From assembly GCF_900113035.1 (NCBI RefSeq), contig NZ_FONX01000007.1, positions 164,251 to 228,250 of the forward strand: 64,000 nt of DNA, written 5' to 3'. Below are positions 55,380 through 63,657 of the stretch, one piece after another (position 1 is the first letter of the stretch; each line of letters opens with the position of its first letter). The DNA is from Paracidovorax wautersii. GTDB lineage: Bacteria; Pseudomonadota; Gammaproteobacteria; Burkholderiales; Burkholderiaceae_C. The position numbers were made by a program, and so were the translations under genes. The notes under the pieces were generated by a model, which was not told where the DNA came from, did not search any database, and was given only the letters and a program-made list of their open reading frames with translations.

Positions 55380-56327
55380 ATGCCTGCCATCCAGAATTAT
55401 CGGGGGATCATCCCCGCCATCTCCTGCCCCTTCACGCCCGACCACCGCATCGACGAACCCGCGCTGCGCAAGCTGGCCTCCTGGCTGGCCGGGCACGAGG
55501 GCGTGGTCGCCATCATGACCAACGGCCACACGGGCGAAGTGTTCTCGCTCACCCCGGCCGAGCGCGCCGAGGTCACCCGCATCGTGGCCGATGAGCTCAA
55601 GGGCCTTCCTCGTCCTGTGCCCGTCATCTCCTCCATCGTCTGCGAAGGCCTGGCCGAAGCCGCCGAGCATGCCCGCGCCGCCGTGGCCGCCGGCGCCGTG
55701 GCGCTGGACGTGATGCCCCCGCACCACTGGCTGCGCTTCGGCTTCACCTCCGGCCACGCGCTGCAGTACTTCGAGGCCATCCACAAGGCCGCGCCCGATG
55801 CCGACCTGGTCTGCCACGTCTATCCCGCCTGGACGCGGGCTTCCTACTCGTCGCAGCTGCTGGCCGAACTGGCGAAGCTGCCCTACCTGCAGGCCTTCAA
55901 GGTGGGCCAGCGCGACATGAACAAGTACGCCCGCGACATCCAGGCCATCCGCGAGGCCGATGCCTCCAAGGCCATCCTGACCTGCCACGACGAGTACCTG
56001 CTGGCCTCCATGGTGCAGGGCGTCGATGGCGCGCTGGTGGGCTTCGCCACCTTCATCCCGCAGCTCATCATCGACCTGTGGAATGCCGTGAAGGCGGGCG
56101 ACCTGAAAAAGGCCATGGAAGTGCAGGCCGTCATCACTCCGCTGAAAGACGCCGTCTATGGCGGCGGCGAGCCCACGGGCGAGGCCCATGCCCGCATGAA
56201 GGGCGGCATGTACCTGGCCGGCGTGATCGCCGACGCCACCGTGCGCCCGCCCACCGATGCGCCCAGCGCCAAGGAAATGGACGCGCTGCGCGCCGCCGTG
56301 CAGCAGGCGGGCCTGCTCAAGCGCTGA
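55380..56327 (+). CDS. Dihydrodipicolinate synthase-family lyase
   Basis: A 315-residue TIM-barrel aldolase/dehydratase. The Schiff-base Lys174 is in QAFKVGQRD and the catalytic Tyr148 in HVYPAW. The usual TTGE loop near the start appears as TNGHTGEVFSLT. True DapA lies in lysine operons; here the gene sits with TarD, a TctC-type binding protein and a SDR, so a 2-keto-acid aldolase or decarboxylating dehydratase of sugar-acid catabolism is more likely. First gene of the cluster. The exact reaction is unknown. Confidence 0.88.
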   Translation: MPAIQNYRGIIPAISCPFTPDHRIDEPALRKLASWLAGHEGVVAIMTNGHTGEVFSLTPAERAEVTRIVADELKGLPRPVPVISSIVCEGLAEAAEHARAAVAAGAVALDVMPPHHWLRFGFTSGHALQYFEAIHKAAPDADLVCHVYPAWTRASYSSQLLAELAKLPYLQAFKVGQRDMNKYARDIQAIREADASKAILTCHDEYLLASMVQGVDGALVGFATFIPQLIIDLWNAVKAGDLKKAMEVQAVITPLKDAVYGGGEPTGEAHARMKGGMYLAGVIADATVRPPTDAPSAKEMDALRAAVQQAGLLKR

Positions 56328-56405
56328 ACCGCGCCGGTGCAGAGCGGGGGCCCTTCACGCCCCCGCATCGGGGTCCTCAGAACAAAAGACAGGAGACAAG
56401 ACACC

Positions 56406-57380
56406 ATGCAACGCAAGCATTTCCTCCGCGCCGCCCTGCGCGCAGCCGTGGGGGCCGCGGCCCTCGTGGCCGCCGCCGGCAGCTTCGCGCAGACCTATCC
56501 GAACAAGCCGGTGCGCGTGGTCGTGCCGTTCCCGCCGGGCGGCACGCTGGACACCGTGGCCCGCATGCTGGCCCAGCGCCTGGGCGACCAGATGGGCCAG
56601 CCCTTCGTGATCGAGAACAAGCCCGGCGCCAGCGGCGTGATCGGCGGCGACACGGTGGCCAAGGCGCCGGCCGACGGCTACACGCTGCTGTTCAGCGCCT
56701 CCACGCACACCACGGCGCCCATGACGCTCAAGTCCGTGCCCTACAACGTCACGCAGGACTTCACGCCCGTCGCCCTCGTCGCCAAGGCGCCGCTCTCGGT
56801 CGCCATCAACAAGAACCTGCCCATCACCGACATCAAGTCGCTGCTGGCCTACGCCAAGGCCAACCCCGGCAAGATGACCTTCGCCGTGGGCTCCATCGGC
56901 TCGGCCGGGCACCTGTCCACCGAAATGCTCAAGCGCGCCGGCCACATCGAATACATGATCGTGCCGTACAAGGGCACGGCCCCGGCCTTCCAGGACCTGA
57001 TCGGCGGGCAGATCGACGGCTTCATCGACCCCATCCTGGGCTCGCTCCAGTACCACAAGAGCGGCATGCTGCGCGTGGTGGCCGTCACCTCCGCCCAGCG
57101 CGTGCCCAACCTGCCCGACGTGCCCACCGTGGCCGAAACCATCCCCGGCTACGAGTTCTACAGCTGGTACGCCCTCTGGGCGCCGGCCAAGACGCCGCAG
57201 GCCATCGTGCAGCGCCTGAATACGGAAGTGAACAAGGCCCTGGCCGAGATGGGCCCCAAGCTCAAGGAACAGGGCCTGCTCGCCACGCCCGGCAGCGTCG
57301 AAGACTTCGCCAAGTTCCAGCGCGCCGACATGGAGCGTTCCCAGAAGATCGTGACCGAAGGGAACATCCGTGCCGAATGA
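56406..57380 (+). CDS. Tripartite tricarboxylate transporter binding protein (Bug/TctC)
   Basis: 324 residues with a cleavable signal (about 1-29, ending SFAQ). The Bug fold shows PNKPVRVVVPFPPGGTLDT, NKPGASGVIGGD and PNLPDVPTVAETIPGYEFYSW. These periplasmic proteins capture carboxylic acids for TctAB permeases. No tctA or tctB lies nearby, which is common for Bug proteins in this group. By context the ligand may be tartrate or a related hydroxy-acid. Its end overlaps the SDR start. Confidence 0.93.
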   Translation: MQRKHFLRAALRAAVGAAALVAAAGSFAQTYPNKPVRVVVPFPPGGTLDTVARMLAQRLGDQMGQPFVIENKPGASGVIGGDTVAKAPADGYTLLFSASTHTTAPMTLKSVPYNVTQDFTPVALVAKAPLSVAINKNLPITDIKSLLAYAKANPGKMTFAVGSIGSAGHLSTEMLKRAGHIEYMIVPYKGTAPAFQDLIGGQIDGFIDPILGSLQYHKSGMLRVVAVTSAQRVPNLPDVPTVAETIPGYEFYSWYALWAPAKTPQAIVQRLNTEVNKALAEMGPKLKEQGLLATPGSVEDFAKFQRADMERSQKIVTEGNIRAE

Positions 57381-58095
57381 GCTGCGTCCGCAGCCGCAGC
57401 GCCATGCCGTGGTCACGGGCAGCAGCAGCGGCATCGGCCAGTGCATCGCCCAATCGCTGCTGGCCGCCGGCTGGCGCGTGACGGGCCTGGACGTGGCCGC
57501 ACCCACCCTGGCGCAAGGCGTGGCCGGCAGCAGCTTCACCCATGTGCCTCTCGACCTGGCCGACGGTGCCGCCATCGCCCGCGCCACCGCCGCGCTGCCC
57601 GCCGTGGACGCCCTGGTGCATGCCGCCGGTGTGCTGCGCGTGGGCCCGCTGGGCCAGCTCGACCACGCGGGCGGCGAGCTGATGTGGCGCCTGCATGTCG
57701 ATGCCGCCACGCGCCTGGCCGACGCCCTGGTGCCCGGCATGGCCCAGCGCGGCAGCGGCCGCGTGGTCTTCATCGGCAGCCGCGTGGCGCAGGGCATGGC
57801 CGGCCGGGGGCAATACGCCGCCACCAAGGCCGCGCTCATCGCGCTGGCGCGCAGCTGGGCGGCCGAGGTGGCGGGGCAGGGCGTGACGGTGAACGTCGTC
57901 TCGCCCGCCGCCACCGCCACCGGCATGCTGAGCGATCCCGCCCGTGCCGGCAGCGCGCCGCGCCTGCCGCCCATCGGCCGCCTGATCGAGCCGGCAGAGA
58001 TCGCCGCGCTGGTGGGCTACCTGCTGTCGGCGCCCGCCGCCGCCATCACGGGCCAGGACATCGCCATCTGCGGCGGCTCGTCGCTCGCCCGCTGA
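57370..58095 (+). CDS. Short-chain dehydrogenase/reductase
   Basis: A 241-residue classical SDR. NAD(P)-binding TGSSSGIGQ, HAAGVL in place of NNAG, the catalytic Tyr/Lys in GQYAATKAAL with Ser in VVFIGSRVAQ. The start is GTG 57370, overlapping the stop of the binding-protein gene by 11 bp in another frame, so it is translationally linked. It likely oxidises a hydroxy-acid intermediate in the tartrate or sugar-acid pathway; the substrate is unproven. Confidence 0.88.
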   Translation: MPNELRPQPQRHAVVTGSSSGIGQCIAQSLLAAGWRVTGLDVAAPTLAQGVAGSSFTHVPLDLADGAAIARATAALPAVDALVHAAGVLRVGPLGQLDHAGGELMWRLHVDAATRLADALVPGMAQRGSGRVVFIGSRVAQGMAGRGQYAATKAALIALARSWAAEVAGQGVTVNVVSPAATATGMLSDPARAGSAPRLPPIGRLIEPAEIAALVGYLLSAPAAAITGQDIAICGGSSLAR

Positions 58096-58160
58096 TCCAC
58101 CTCGATGGGCTCCGCCTTCTCCTTTTAAAGACACCCCCTCATTCCATTCCAGAGAGCACC

Positions 58161-59330
58161 ATGAAAATCGTCGATATCGTCGAATCCACCCGCCCCATCA
58201 AGTCCGACATCCGCAACGCGTATATCGACTTTTCCAAGATGACGCTGAGCCTGGTGGCCGTGGTCACCGACGTGATCCAGGACGGCAAGCCCGTGATCGG
58301 CTACGGCTTCAACTCCAACGGCCGCTACGGCCAGGGCGCGCTCATGCGCGACCGCTTCATCCCCCGCGTGCTGGAGGCTGACCCCGCCTCCCTGGTGGAC
58401 GACACCGGCGACAACCTCTGCCCCCACAAGATCTGGGCGCGCATGATGATCAACGAGAAACCCGGCGGCCACGGCGAGCGCTCCGTCGCCGTGGGCACCA
58501 TCGACATGGCCGTGTGGGACGCCGTGGCCAAGATCGCCGGCAAGCCCCTCTACCAGCTGCTCGCCGAACGCTACGGCAACGGCAAGCCCGCCAACCCGCG
58601 CGTCTTCGTCTATGCGGCCGGCGGCTACTACTACCCCGGCAAGGGGTTGGACGGCCTCAGGAAAGAGATGGAAAGCTACCTGGCGCGCGGCTATTCCGTC
58701 GTCAAGATGAAGATCGGAGGCGCAACGCTGGCCGATGACTGCGAGCGCATCGAATCGGTCCTCAAGATCCTCGGCCCCGGCCAGCAACTCGCCGTGGACG
58801 CCAACGGCCGCTTCGACCTCAAGACCGCCGTCGACTACGGCCGTGCCCTGTCGCAATACCCGCTCTTCTGGTACGAAGAAGCCGGCGACCCGCTGGACTA
58901 CGAACTGCAGGCCAAACTCGGCGAGGTCTATCAGGGCCCCATGGCCACGGGCGAGAACCTCTTCTCCATGCAGGACGCCCGCAACCTCATCCGTCACGGC
59001 GGCATGCGCCCCGACCGCGACTGGCTGCAGTTCGACTGCGCCCTGAGCTACGGCCTCGTCGAATACCTGCGCACGCTGGACATGCTCAAGGACCACGGCT
59101 GGTCCCCCAGCCGCTGCATCCCCCACGGCGGCCACCAGATGTCCCTGGCGATCGCCGCCGGCCTGGGCCTGGGCGGCAACGAAAGCTACCCGGACCTGTT
59201 CCAGCCCTATGGCGGCTTCCCCGATGGAGTAAAGGTGGAGAACGGGTATGTGACGCTGCCGGCGTTGCCGGGCATCGGGTTCGAGGGCAAGTCGGATCTG
59301 ATTGCGGAGATGCGGGCGTTGGCGAGTTGA
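58161..59330 (+). CDS. tarD: D(-)-tartrate dehydratase
   Basis: A 389-residue enolase-superfamily enzyme converting D-tartrate to oxaloacetate. It resembles the characterised Bradyrhizobium TarD over its full length, from RNAYIDF through GHGERSVAVGTIDMAVWDAV to PGIGFEGKSDL. Catalytic Lys184 (VVKMKIGG) and His322 (CIPHGGHQ) fall at the same numbers, and the Mg2+ ligands are in AVDANGRF, FWYEEAGDP and MATGENLF. It is the last gene of the cluster, with a perfect 17-bp hairpin 48 bp after the stop. Confidence 0.95.
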   Translation: MKIVDIVESTRPIKSDIRNAYIDFSKMTLSLVAVVTDVIQDGKPVIGYGFNSNGRYGQGALMRDRFIPRVLEADPASLVDDTGDNLCPHKIWARMMINEKPGGHGERSVAVGTIDMAVWDAVAKIAGKPLYQLLAERYGNGKPANPRVFVYAAGGYYYPGKGLDGLRKEMESYLARGYSVVKMKIGGATLADDCERIESVLKILGPGQQLAVDANGRFDLKTAVDYGRALSQYPLFWYEEAGDPLDYELQAKLGEVYQGPMATGENLFSMQDARNLIRHGGMRPDRDWLQFDCALSYGLVEYLRTLDMLKDHGWSPSRCIPHGGHQMSLAIAAGLGLGGNESYPDLFQPYGGFPDGVKVENGYVTLPALPGIGFEGKSDLIAEMRALAS

Positions 59331-59344
59331 GGTGGAATAGGGCG

Positions 59345-59369
59345 CCAGCGCTTGCGGGGTAAGCGCTGG
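59345..59369. repeat. CCAGCGCTT dyad of the extragenic repeat family
   Basis: CCAGCGCTT-GCGGGGT-AAGCGCTGG, followed by TTGCTATGGAAATT, lies between tarD and its terminator. It matches the AGCGCTTG/CAAGCGCT part of the copies at 797 and 54160. Confidence 0.55.
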
Positions 59370-59377
59370 TTGCTATG

Positions 59378-59414
59378 GAAATTGAAGTGGCCGCTTTGCG
59401 GCCACTTCAATTTC
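59378..59414 (+). terminator. Strong hairpin at the end of the tartrate cluster
   Basis: A perfect 17-bp stem (59378-59394 with 59398-59414) closes a TTT loop, with core GAAGTGGCCGC/GCGGCCACTTC and an A/T-rich base. The U-rich side of the base (AATTTCTG) can serve as the tail. It also marks the border to lower-GC DNA. Confidence 0.8.
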
Positions 59415-59613
59415 TGTACTCCTGCTCTGATCGCTTGCTGGTGCTAACGAAATTGAAAGTAAGGCTGCGGGGCAACGGTTGGCGTAGTCAAGTGAAGTCT
59501 CATATCGGTAGCAAATCCGCCAAGAAAATGCAGTTAGTAATCTGCAAGTGCTGGTGCAGTGTTATATGATTTCTGCGGGAATTTGTGTCGTTGCGAAAGA
59601 ATCTGATTTTTGC

Positions 59614-60705
59614 TTAGGCGTCCGGAGGCAAAAGATTTCCTTGCCCGTTGTTGGCTTGGTCATTGACTTCGGTCATTGAGATTGCTGCTATCGTCTCCTT
59701 GCTCAGTCGATTCGTTCGTCGGTTCTTGGAATGAAGCTTGTGGACCTCATTAACTACGTACTCATGGGGTTGTGGTATGCCTGCTTCATCCTCTTTCTGG
59801 TGTACGACTAGCCGACAAATCATGGATGTGCCGTTCTGGAACTTCACTTGCTTCAGGGCAACTTGCATCAGGAATCGATCGTCGCTTATCACAAAGCTGA
59901 TATTGCGCTTTCCGAATCGTCCACGCCACTTGCCGCCATCCCGTGTCAGCACGGGCGCGATAATTTCTATGTCTGCCCGTTCAATTACTCTTGGCTCTAA
60001 ATCTTCCAGGCTTACCACGAAGCCTTGGAAGCGCGCTCGCGGGACAAGCGTCTCTTCATCACCCGTGGGTGTGTGTGTGTTCGCGAACCCTATTGCTTCC
60101 ACCTTGTCGTAGGTGAGTAACGACTCATAGAGTTGTGAACGCAATTTGATAATTCTGCGATTAGCGAGTAGGGAAGGTAAAATTGCTCCGACGGTAGGGG
60201 CATCTTCAAGATGCAACGAGAGGTTAGAGTCCGTGGCCGGCAACTTAGGAGCGTCTGCCGCCACCTCTTGCTCCATCTTTCTTAGTTCTAGGCGAGTCTT
60301 TCGGAGATTCAACTCGTTCTGTTCGATCTGTTGAGCAGCAAGTTTCTTGTCGCGGTCTATAGCCATAGAGTTGGCTTCGATCTGCTGGCCTAATAATGTG
60401 CTCTGGTAGTGCCACCAAGCGCTTGCAGAGCAGATTGCTGTTACTGCCGAACCGATGAGGCCTAGCGCTATAGCATGTTTCCCAATGAAGTTCAGATAGA
60501 CTTCAAGGCCGCCTTCGCCATGCGCCATCGTCTCGATGCGCATGGAAATACCAAGCTGTTTGGCTACCTCCTTGACCAGTGCCAGTATCTCACCCTCGCA
60601 TTCGTGGAGCACCCACGCATCCATCTCATGCGATTGATCTGCTAGCACAAAGTGCACCATGAGGCGACCAGGGCTTTCGCTTAAATCGACGGCGTTCATC
60701 TGCAT
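59614..60705 (-). CDS. Orphan membrane protein of unknown function in low-GC DNA
   Basis: 363 residues. An N-terminal soluble part (1-70), one hydrophobic segment (about 75-97, HAIALGLIGSAVTAICSASA), a coiled-coil stretch (about 105-150, many Gln/Glu/Leu) and a large C-terminal domain rich in beta pattern (about 165-320: GFVVSLEDLEPRVIERADIE; NISFVISDDRFLMQVALKQV). I do not recognise a family. Base composition (about 48% GC) and codon use differ sharply from the flanks, so it was probably acquired by transfer. It stands alone. One membrane segment with a coiled coil and a cytoplasmic domain is compatible with a defence accessory or signalling protein, but there is no direct evidence. Confidence 0.7.
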   Translation of the reverse strand: MQMNAVDLSESPGRLMVHFVLADQSHEMDAWVLHECEGEILALVKEVAKQLGISMRIETMAHGEGGLEVYLNFIGKHAIALGLIGSAVTAICSASAWWHYQSTLLGQQIEANSMAIDRDKKLAAQQIEQNELNLRKTRLELRKMEQEVAADAPKLPATDSNLSLHLEDAPTVGAILPSLLANRRIIKLRSQLYESLLTYDKVEAIGFANTHTPTGDEETLVPRARFQGFVVSLEDLEPRVIERADIEIIAPVLTRDGGKWRGRFGKRNISFVISDDRFLMQVALKQVKFQNGTSMICRLVVHQKEDEAGIPQPHEYVVNEVHKLHSKNRRTNRLSKETIAAISMTEVNDQANNGQGNLLPPDA

Positions 60706-61169
60706 GCTCTGCTCCTGATTTGTGTTCGCCGAGAATGTACCGGCAAAAAGGCAGTGAATTGCTTAGGTGAAATTCCGTGTGGTAGATAGGCCCTGTGGCC
60801 ATCCTTAAAAATTGGCGCCCCCATTTCAGCGAAATTTCGGCTAGCTTGGCTACGTGAGGCCAGAAATTGGATTCGTGCCCGTCGATATTCTCAAGTCCCG
60901 ATCTTAGTCGCAGTAGTTTTCTTGGAAGGACGATCTGCTGACTGTATTCAGTCTAAAGCGGTAGCACGGGTACGCATCGTCAAGCTCAGCGAAAGCCTCG
61001 ATGCGTCACCAGCAAGAATGCTGTTCAGTCTTTATCGGTAGCTGCAAAAAGGGGCATGTCCACCAATGGGGCTATCTCCACCGAGCGTTTGACGACGGTT
61101 GTCTCTGATTGGTCGCCGTTCTGCTGCGGCATCTATCGACTGCTGTACGAAAAATAAACCCGCTGCCAC
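60706..61169. other. Low-GC intergenic stretch, no gene seen
   Basis: About 460 bp between the orphan gene and the ABC permease. Composition is as low in GC as the orphan gene up to about 61150, then changes abruptly to GC-rich at the permease stop. No supportable frame, tRNA or clear direct repeat was found. It may contain the orphan gene promoter and the junction of the insert. Confidence 0.45.
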
Positions 61170-61970
61170 TCAATACACCGGCCGCCCCACCCACCGGCTC
61201 GCCCGCGATATCCCGTAATTCACCAGGCAATACAGCCCCGCCACGACCAGGTACACCGGAACCAGCGAGTGGTAGTTGGCGATCAGCACCTTGGCGTTCT
61301 GCATCAGCTCGCCATAGGTCACGACATAGCCGAAGGTGGTGTCCTTCACCACGATGACCAGTTGCGCGACCAGGGCCGGGACGATGTAGCGCAGGGCCTG
61401 GGGGAAGACGATGGTGAAGAAGACCTGGGTTTCGGTGAGCCCCAGGCTGCGTGCGGCCTCGGTCTGGCCGCGGGGGACGGCGAGCACGCCGGCGCGATAG
61501 ACCTCCGCCACCACGGCGGCGGTGCTTAAGGCGATGGGCAGGGTCAGCATCCAGTAGGTGCTGAGCTTGATGCCAGCCGAGGGCAGCACCAGAAAGCACA
61601 GGTAGATGAGCAGCAGCGTCGGCGTGCCGCGCAGGAATTCGATGGCCGCGATGCTGGGCCAGCGCAGGATGCGGGGCCGCGCCAGGCGCCCGGTCATCAG
61701 CACCAGGCCCAGGGCCAGCGCGATGGCGGCGCCCATCGCAGCCGACTGCAGCGTGCCGAGCAGGCCCTTGGCGAGGAAGGCCCAGGTCGTGGGCCAGGCG
61801 AAGAACTGCCAGAGCCGGCCTTCCAGCTGCCCGGCGGAATGAAAGCGGTAGGCGATGCCCGCGGCGAGCAGGAGCAGCACGCCCGCCGCGATCACGCTGA
61901 CCACCCGGGTGATGGTGCGCGCCCGGGGGCTGGGCGCGCCGAACAAGGTGTCTTCCAGGGATCGGCTCAT
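61170..61970 (-). CDS. Polar amino-acid ABC importer permease
   Basis: 266 residues with about five helices and the HisM-type permease pattern: EFLRGTPTLLLIYLCFLVLP, then VVAEVYRAGVLAVPRGQTEAARSLGLT (the EAA loop that contacts the ATPase). It resembles GltK/GluD partners of glutamate/aspartate importers. Its ATG overlaps the stop of the second permease (ATGA). It is the last gene of the unit; no ATPase gene follows. Confidence 0.9.
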   Translation of the reverse strand: MSRSLEDTLFGAPSPRARTITRVVSVIAAGVLLLLAAGIAYRFHSAGQLEGRLWQFFAWPTTWAFLAKGLLGTLQSAAMGAAIALALGLVLMTGRLARPRILRWPSIAAIEFLRGTPTLLLIYLCFLVLPSAGIKLSTYWMLTLPIALSTAAVVAEVYRAGVLAVPRGQTEAARSLGLTETQVFFTIVFPQALRYIVPALVAQLVIVVKDTTFGYVVTYGELMQNAKVLIANYHSLVPVYLVVAGLYCLVNYGISRASRWVGRPVY

Positions 61971-62632
61971 CGCAGTATGCGTACTTTCTTGTCCAGCGTG
62001 GCGCCGGCCCAGGCGATGAGCAGGCCGGTCGCCACGTACATCGCGGCGGCCACGGCGAATGCGGCCATGCCGGCGGCGGAGTCGTTGGCGAGCTTGGAGA
62101 CCAGCGCGGTCAGCTCCCGGCCCGGCATGGGCACCTGCGATGCGAGCGAGGTGGACAGCATCAGCGCGATGAGCAGCGAGGTCATCGGCTGCACCACCGA
62201 GCGCAGCGCCTGCGGCAGCACGACCGAATAGATGATCCGCGCGGGCCGCATGCCCAGGCTGAGCGCGGCCTCGATCTGGCCGCTGGGGATGGTGTTGATG
62301 CCCGAGCGCAGGTAGTCGGCCGTGAAGGCGGAGCAGACCAGAATCAGCGTGAGGACGACGCTGGGCTCGTAGTCGATCACGAATTCGAGATCGGGCAGCG
62401 CGAACACGATGAAGATCAGCAGCGCCACGCTGGGGATGTTGCGGAAGACCTCGACGTAGAACGTGAGGAAGCCGCGCAGCGGGGGCAGGGGAAAGAGCCG
62501 CAGTGCCGCCACGGCCACACCCAGCACGACGCCCGGCACGAACGACAGCGCGGTGAGCTTCCACGTCAGCAAAAGGGCCTGCCAGAAGGCAGGCCCATGG
62601 TCGGCGAGGAGCCTGGAGATGTTGTCGCCCAT
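61967..62632 (-). CDS. Polar amino-acid ABC importer permease
   Basis: 221 residues with five helices, the FYVEVFRNIPSVALLIFIVF entry region and the EAA loop YLRSGINTIPSGQIEAALSLGM. It would form a heterodimer with the following permease, as GltJ with GltK. It starts 17 bp after the binding-protein gene and overlaps the next permease by 4 bp. Confidence 0.9.
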   Translation of the reverse strand: MGDNISRLLADHGPAFWQALLLTWKLTALSFVPGVVLGVAVAALRLFPLPPLRGFLTFYVEVFRNIPSVALLIFIVFALPDLEFVIDYEPSVVLTLILVCSAFTADYLRSGINTIPSGQIEAALSLGMRPARIIYSVVLPQALRSVVQPMTSLLIALMLSTSLASQVPMPGRELTALVSKLANDSAAGMAAFAVAAAMYVATGLLIAWAGATLDKKVRILR

Positions 62633-62649
62633 CGTTCCGTTCGGTCAGG

Positions 62650-63552
62650 TCAGGGCAGGGCGGGCGGCGTCGGCACGGCCGTGCTGCCGGTGCGCTGGCC
62701 GATGGAGATGGTCCAGAGCTTGGCCCAGGTGCCGTCGGCTTCGATCTTCTTCAGGAAGGCGTTGACGAAGGCCACGCCGTCGGAGCCCTTGCGCAGGCCG
62801 ATGCCGTAGGGGTCTTGCGCGCCGAAGGGCGCGCCGGCGAGCTTGGCGTCGCCGGTGCCCAGGCTCAGGGTGTTGAGCAGCAGGGTGTAGTCGGTCACGT
62901 AGGCATCCACGCGGCCCTGGCGCAGCGAATCGAGCGCTTCCTGGTGCGTCTGGAATTCCTGCACGGTGCTCTTGGGCGCGAACTGCGCGAGGATCGCGGG
63001 CCCGGTGGAGCCGGCCTGCGTGGCGACCTTCTTGCCGGCCAGATCGTTGTACGACTGGATGGATTTGTTGTTCGCCTTGACCAGCACCCCGGCCTGCGAG
63101 GTGTAGTAGGGGCCTGCGAACGAGATCTTCTCGGCCCGGGCGGGCGTGATGGAGTAGGTGGCCACGACTAGGTCCACCTGGTCGTTGATGAGCACTTGCT
63201 CGCGCGTGGACGAGTTCACCTGCGTGAACTGGATCTTGGCGCCGTCGCCCAGGATGTAGCGCGAAAGGAGCTGCGAAATGCCGGCATCGAAGCCGCGGAT
63301 CTTGCCGTCCTTCTCGTTGAGCAGCGAGAACAGGTTCGAGGTCTGCGTGCCGCCCAGGCGCAGCGTGCCGGCCTGCTTGATCTTGCTGGCCCAGGGGCTG
63401 GCGGCGATGGTCTCGGCACTGGCGACGGGGCCTTTCGCCACCAGGGCGTCGAAGGCGGCGGTGTCGATGGGGGCGCCTTGTGCGAAGAGCGATCCACTGC
63501 CCGCAAGCGCCAGCGCCGCCACGGCGGATTTCAGAACGGTTTTGATGGGCAT
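62650..63552 (-). CDS. Periplasmic amino-acid binding protein (glutamate/aspartate type)
   Basis: 300 residues with a signal peptide (about 1-25, SGSLFAQ end). SBP family 3 fold: GTLRLGGTQTSNLFSLLNEK, IRGFDAGISQLLSRYILG, QVDLVVATYSITPARAEKISFAGPYY, and KGSDGVAFVNAFLKKI. The start at 63552 (MPIKTVLKSAV) begins the signal; the longer frame adds a non-signal tail. It delivers a polar amino acid to the two permeases downstream. A transposase end lies 105 bp upstream, so the native promoter may have been altered. Confidence 0.92.
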   Translation of the reverse strand: MPIKTVLKSAVAALALAGSGSLFAQGAPIDTAAFDALVAKGPVASAETIAASPWASKIKQAGTLRLGGTQTSNLFSLLNEKDGKIRGFDAGISQLLSRYILGDGAKIQFTQVNSSTREQVLINDQVDLVVATYSITPARAEKISFAGPYYTSQAGVLVKANNKSIQSYNDLAGKKVATQAGSTGPAILAQFAPKSTVQEFQTHQEALDSLRQGRVDAYVTDYTLLLNTLSLGTGDAKLAGAPFGAQDPYGIGLRKGSDGVAFVNAFLKKIEADGTWAKLWTISIGQRTGSTAVPTPPALP

Positions 63553-63657
63553 GCGGTCCTCCTTGAATGGTGATGTGTTGATTCGGGCAATGTATAGCAC
63601 TGCCATTGCCCTGCCGATGTGGGTGAACGGCGGCAAATGGCTCGCAGCCGCTGGCCT

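Noticed and set aside
62650..63636. Longer start for the amino-acid binding protein at 63636
   Set aside because: It would place 28 polar residues before the signal peptide; the start at 63552 begins directly with a normal signal.
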